This document shows, one piece after another, positions 6,716 to 7,938 of a stretch of 7,938 bases of DNA. Under the pieces are notes generated by a model. The model did not search any database. It was not told the DNA's origin and was given only the letters and a program-made list of their open reading frames with translations. The position numbers were made by a program, and so were the translations under genes. The stretch comes from Planctomycetota bacterium (GTDB lineage: Bacteria > Planctomycetota > Phycisphaerae > Phycisphaerales > SM1A02), in assembly GCA_027295365.1 (NCBI GenBank), contig JAPULD010000348.1, positions 1 to 7,938 of the forward strand, written 5' to 3'. Positions within the stretch are counted from its first letter, which is position 1. Every line of letters begins with the position of its first letter.

Positions 6716-7168
6716 ATGCCTCGTTTCGTCTTCACCTTGGACCCCTTGTTTCGCGCTCGTCAGCGGGTGGAGGAAACGTTGCAGAGGCAGGTCGCCCATA
6801 TCGAACGAGAGCGTCTTGAATTGGAGCGAAAGATACGCCGTCAACAGGAAGCGATCAGCGAAGGCAAGCGAGCCATGCAGGATCAACTGGTCGGCACCTT
6901 GTGCATGGGTGATCTTCGAGATCAAGCGGGCAGCACGTTGCGCGTCATGCGCGATACGCAGAAGGTCGTGCTTGAACTGGCGGGCATCCACAAACGCCTC
7001 GACGCGACTCGCCAGGGATTGCTGGAGGCCTCGAAGGAACGCCGAGCCATCGAATTGCTCCGGGAGCGCAGAGAAGAGCAGTGGCGTAAGAAGCTCGAGA
7101 AGGCCGAGAATGAGGCGATGGACGAACTGGCGATTTTCGCCGCGGCTCGAAAGGACTCTGACTCATGA
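6716..7168 (+). CDS. fliJ: Flagellar export chaperone/stalk protein FliJ
   Basis: FliJ is a small antiparallel coiled coil, similar in fold to the F1 gamma subunit. It inserts into the FliI ring, contacts the export gate protein FlhA and recycles chaperones. The 150 residues are the usual length. The start FVFTLDPLFRARQRVEETLQ (4-23) is the typical FliJ opening (F.F.L..LL..R...E). Two long charged helices (about 8-58 and 72-138) are separated by a short turn. The block LLEASKERRAIELLRERREE (102-121) is the conserved C-terminal FliJ segment. It starts six bases after the fliI stop with AGGA nine bases upstream, and its stop overlaps the next ATG (ATGA). Similarity is low-complexity in part, so the call rests on the end motifs, length and position together. 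Confidence 0.92.
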   Translation: MPRFVFTLDPLFRARQRVEETLQRQVAHIERERLELERKIRRQQEAISEGKRAMQDQLVGTLCMGDLRDQAGSTLRVMRDTQKVVLELAGIHKRLDATRQGLLEASKERRAIELLRERREEQWRKKLEKAENEAMDELAIFAAARKDSDS

Positions 7169-7881
7169 AATCACTCTGGACTGTTATGAGCTTTCTGGCC
7201 ATCGTTAATCTTCTGGCTTTGATGTTGTTCGGGGGGTGGTTATGGCGATCGGATCGTCTGAATCTGGATCGTGTGCATCAGGTACGTGAACTTTTCGCCC
7301 CGACCATCACTCAGGTACAGATGGACCAGGCCAAGGCCGATGAGGAATCCGCCTTGAACGAGGTTCAGATCGTCCCGGTCGGATATTCCAGCCAGGAGCA
7401 GCTCTCCCAGTTGACCAAGTTGCAGCAACGCGAACAGCAGGTGTCCCGCCGCCTCAAGGAGGAAAGCGACATGCTGTCTCGACAGTTCGAGCAGATTACC
7501 CAGCAGACCGAAGCGGAACGACTGGCCTTTGAAATCGAAAGGACAGGCTGGGAGAAGGCCACCCGGGCCGATCGCGAGCGCAAAATGGATGAGCAGTTCG
7601 CGCAAACCGTGCAACAATACGAATCAATCCCGGCCAAGCAGGGCAAGCAATTGCTGGTGGAACTCATCAGACAGGGGCACCGCCAGCAGGCCGTGGCGTA
7701 TCTCGATGCGATGGAGGCGCGATCGGCGAGCAAGATCCTCCGAGAATTTAAATCCCAGGAAGAAATCGTTTTGGCAACGGAATTGCTTGAAGACCTTCGG
7801 ACCTTCGGTCTTGGAACCGTAGATTCGGAGACGATCCCAGATGACGACCTTGCCAGCATTCCTGAGTCCTCTACCCAATGA
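7165..7881 (+). CDS. MotE/YlxF/FlbB-like membrane-anchored coiled-coil flagellar protein
   Basis: The 238 residues begin with one hydrophobic helix (about 4-27, SLWTVMSFLAIVNLLALMLF) that lacks a clear signal-peptidase site and so probably acts as a membrane anchor. A linker follows to about 75, then a Gln/Glu/Arg-rich coiled coil (about 76-142). The C-terminal helical module (about 150-212) reads YESIPAKQGKQLLVELIRQG, then AVAYLDAMEARSASKILREF. Its pattern resembles the MgtE-N-like repeat of MotE proteins. A protein of this build sits between fliJ and fliK in other bacteria: YlxF in Bacillus, MotE in proteobacteria, FlbB in spirochaetes, where FlbB builds the motor collar. A role in the motor periplasm or stator assembly is inferred from architecture and position, not from clear sequence identity. 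The ATG overlaps the fliJ stop by four bases. The acidic tail (219-238) is probably unstructured. Confidence 0.7.
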   Translation: MKSLWTVMSFLAIVNLLALMLFGGWLWRSDRLNLDRVHQVRELFAPTITQVQMDQAKADEESALNEVQIVPVGYSSQEQLSQLTKLQQREQQVSRRLKEESDMLSRQFEQITQQTEAERLAFEIERTGWEKATRADRERKMDEQFAQTVQQYESIPAKQGKQLLVELIRQGHRQQAVAYLDAMEARSASKILREFKSQEEIVLATELLEDLRTFGLGTVDSETIPDDDLASIPESSTQ

Positions 7882-7904
7882 TGGGCTCCTAAAGCCAAGC
7901 GATC

Positions 7905-7938
7905 ATGGGGCCTCCTCGGCCTTCAAGCCTGACACCGG
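7905..7938 (+). CDS. Possible start of the next gene (fliK by synteny), truncated by window end
   Basis: An ATG at 7905, 23 bases after the preceding stop, opens a frame that stays open to the window end (MGPPRPSSLTP). Pro/Ser-rich N-termini are common in FliK, the hook-length control protein usually found here, but eleven residues cannot identify a gene and the ribosome-binding site is weak. The assignment rests on gene order only. Confidence 0.3.
   Translation, partial: MGPPRPSSLTP

Noticed and set aside
7908..7921. GGGCCTCCTCGGCC as a terminator hairpin at the operon end
   Set aside because: The stem is only four base pairs (GGCC/GGCC), no T run follows, and an open frame runs through it.
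1..7938. CRISPR arrays, tRNA or rRNA genes, insertion sequences, phage or defence genes
   Set aside because: Nearly all bases are accounted for by conserved flagellar genes with short gaps; no repeat-spacer pattern, transposase motif, terminal inverted repeat or RNA-gene signature was seen.

Overview
The window is a contiguous piece of a flagellar basal-body operon, read entirely on the + strand, from a GC-rich, motile, Gram-negative-type bacterium. The gene order flgB-flgC-fliE-fliF-fliG-fliH-fliI-fliJ, then a single-pass membrane coiled-coil gene where fliK usually follows, is the ancestral order shared by the Bacillus fla/che operon, the spirochaete flagellar operon and several other phyla. 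A Fis-type C-terminus of a sigma-54 activator just upstream, a GC-rich genome and divergent FliF and FlgB sequences would suit a planctomycete (Phycisphaera-like), but this assignment is inference only; nothing in the window is phylum-diagnostic.

Layout. Bases 3-344 hold the C-terminal end of a sigma-54-dependent response regulator, cut by the window edge. Bases 345-487 are the only real control region. They hold a GC-rich hairpin followed by a T-rich run, a two-copy 16-bp repeat with dyad symmetry, and a sigma-54-like -24/-12 element with correct GG-N10-GC spacing about 40 bases before flgB. Then come flgB (488-922) and flgC (948-1352), which encode proximal rod proteins; fliE (1409-1723), the MS-ring/rod adaptor; fliF (1818-3503), the MS ring; fliG (3546-4580), the switch/torque protein; fliH (4608-5345), fliI (5342-6709) and fliJ (6716-7168), the export ATPase complex; and a MotE/YlxF/FlbB-like protein (7165-7881). 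A possible start of the next gene, probably fliK by synteny, lies at 7905 and runs off the end.

How it works together. FliF builds the membrane ring, FliG docks on the FliF C-terminal tail, FliE joins the ring to the rod made of FlgB and FlgC, and FliH-FliI-FliJ deliver and energise the export of these and later parts. Spacing is tight, with 4-base start/stop overlaps at fliH/fliI and fliJ/motE-like, so a single transcript is likely. The longest gap inside the operon is 94 bases, before fliF.

I did not find a new molecular system. The points most worth checking are the enhancer-like repeat plus sigma-54 promoter next to the activator gene, a 9-G homopolymer inside fliE that could act as a slippage switch, the uncharacterised MotE-like protein, and the divergent periplasmic part of FliF.
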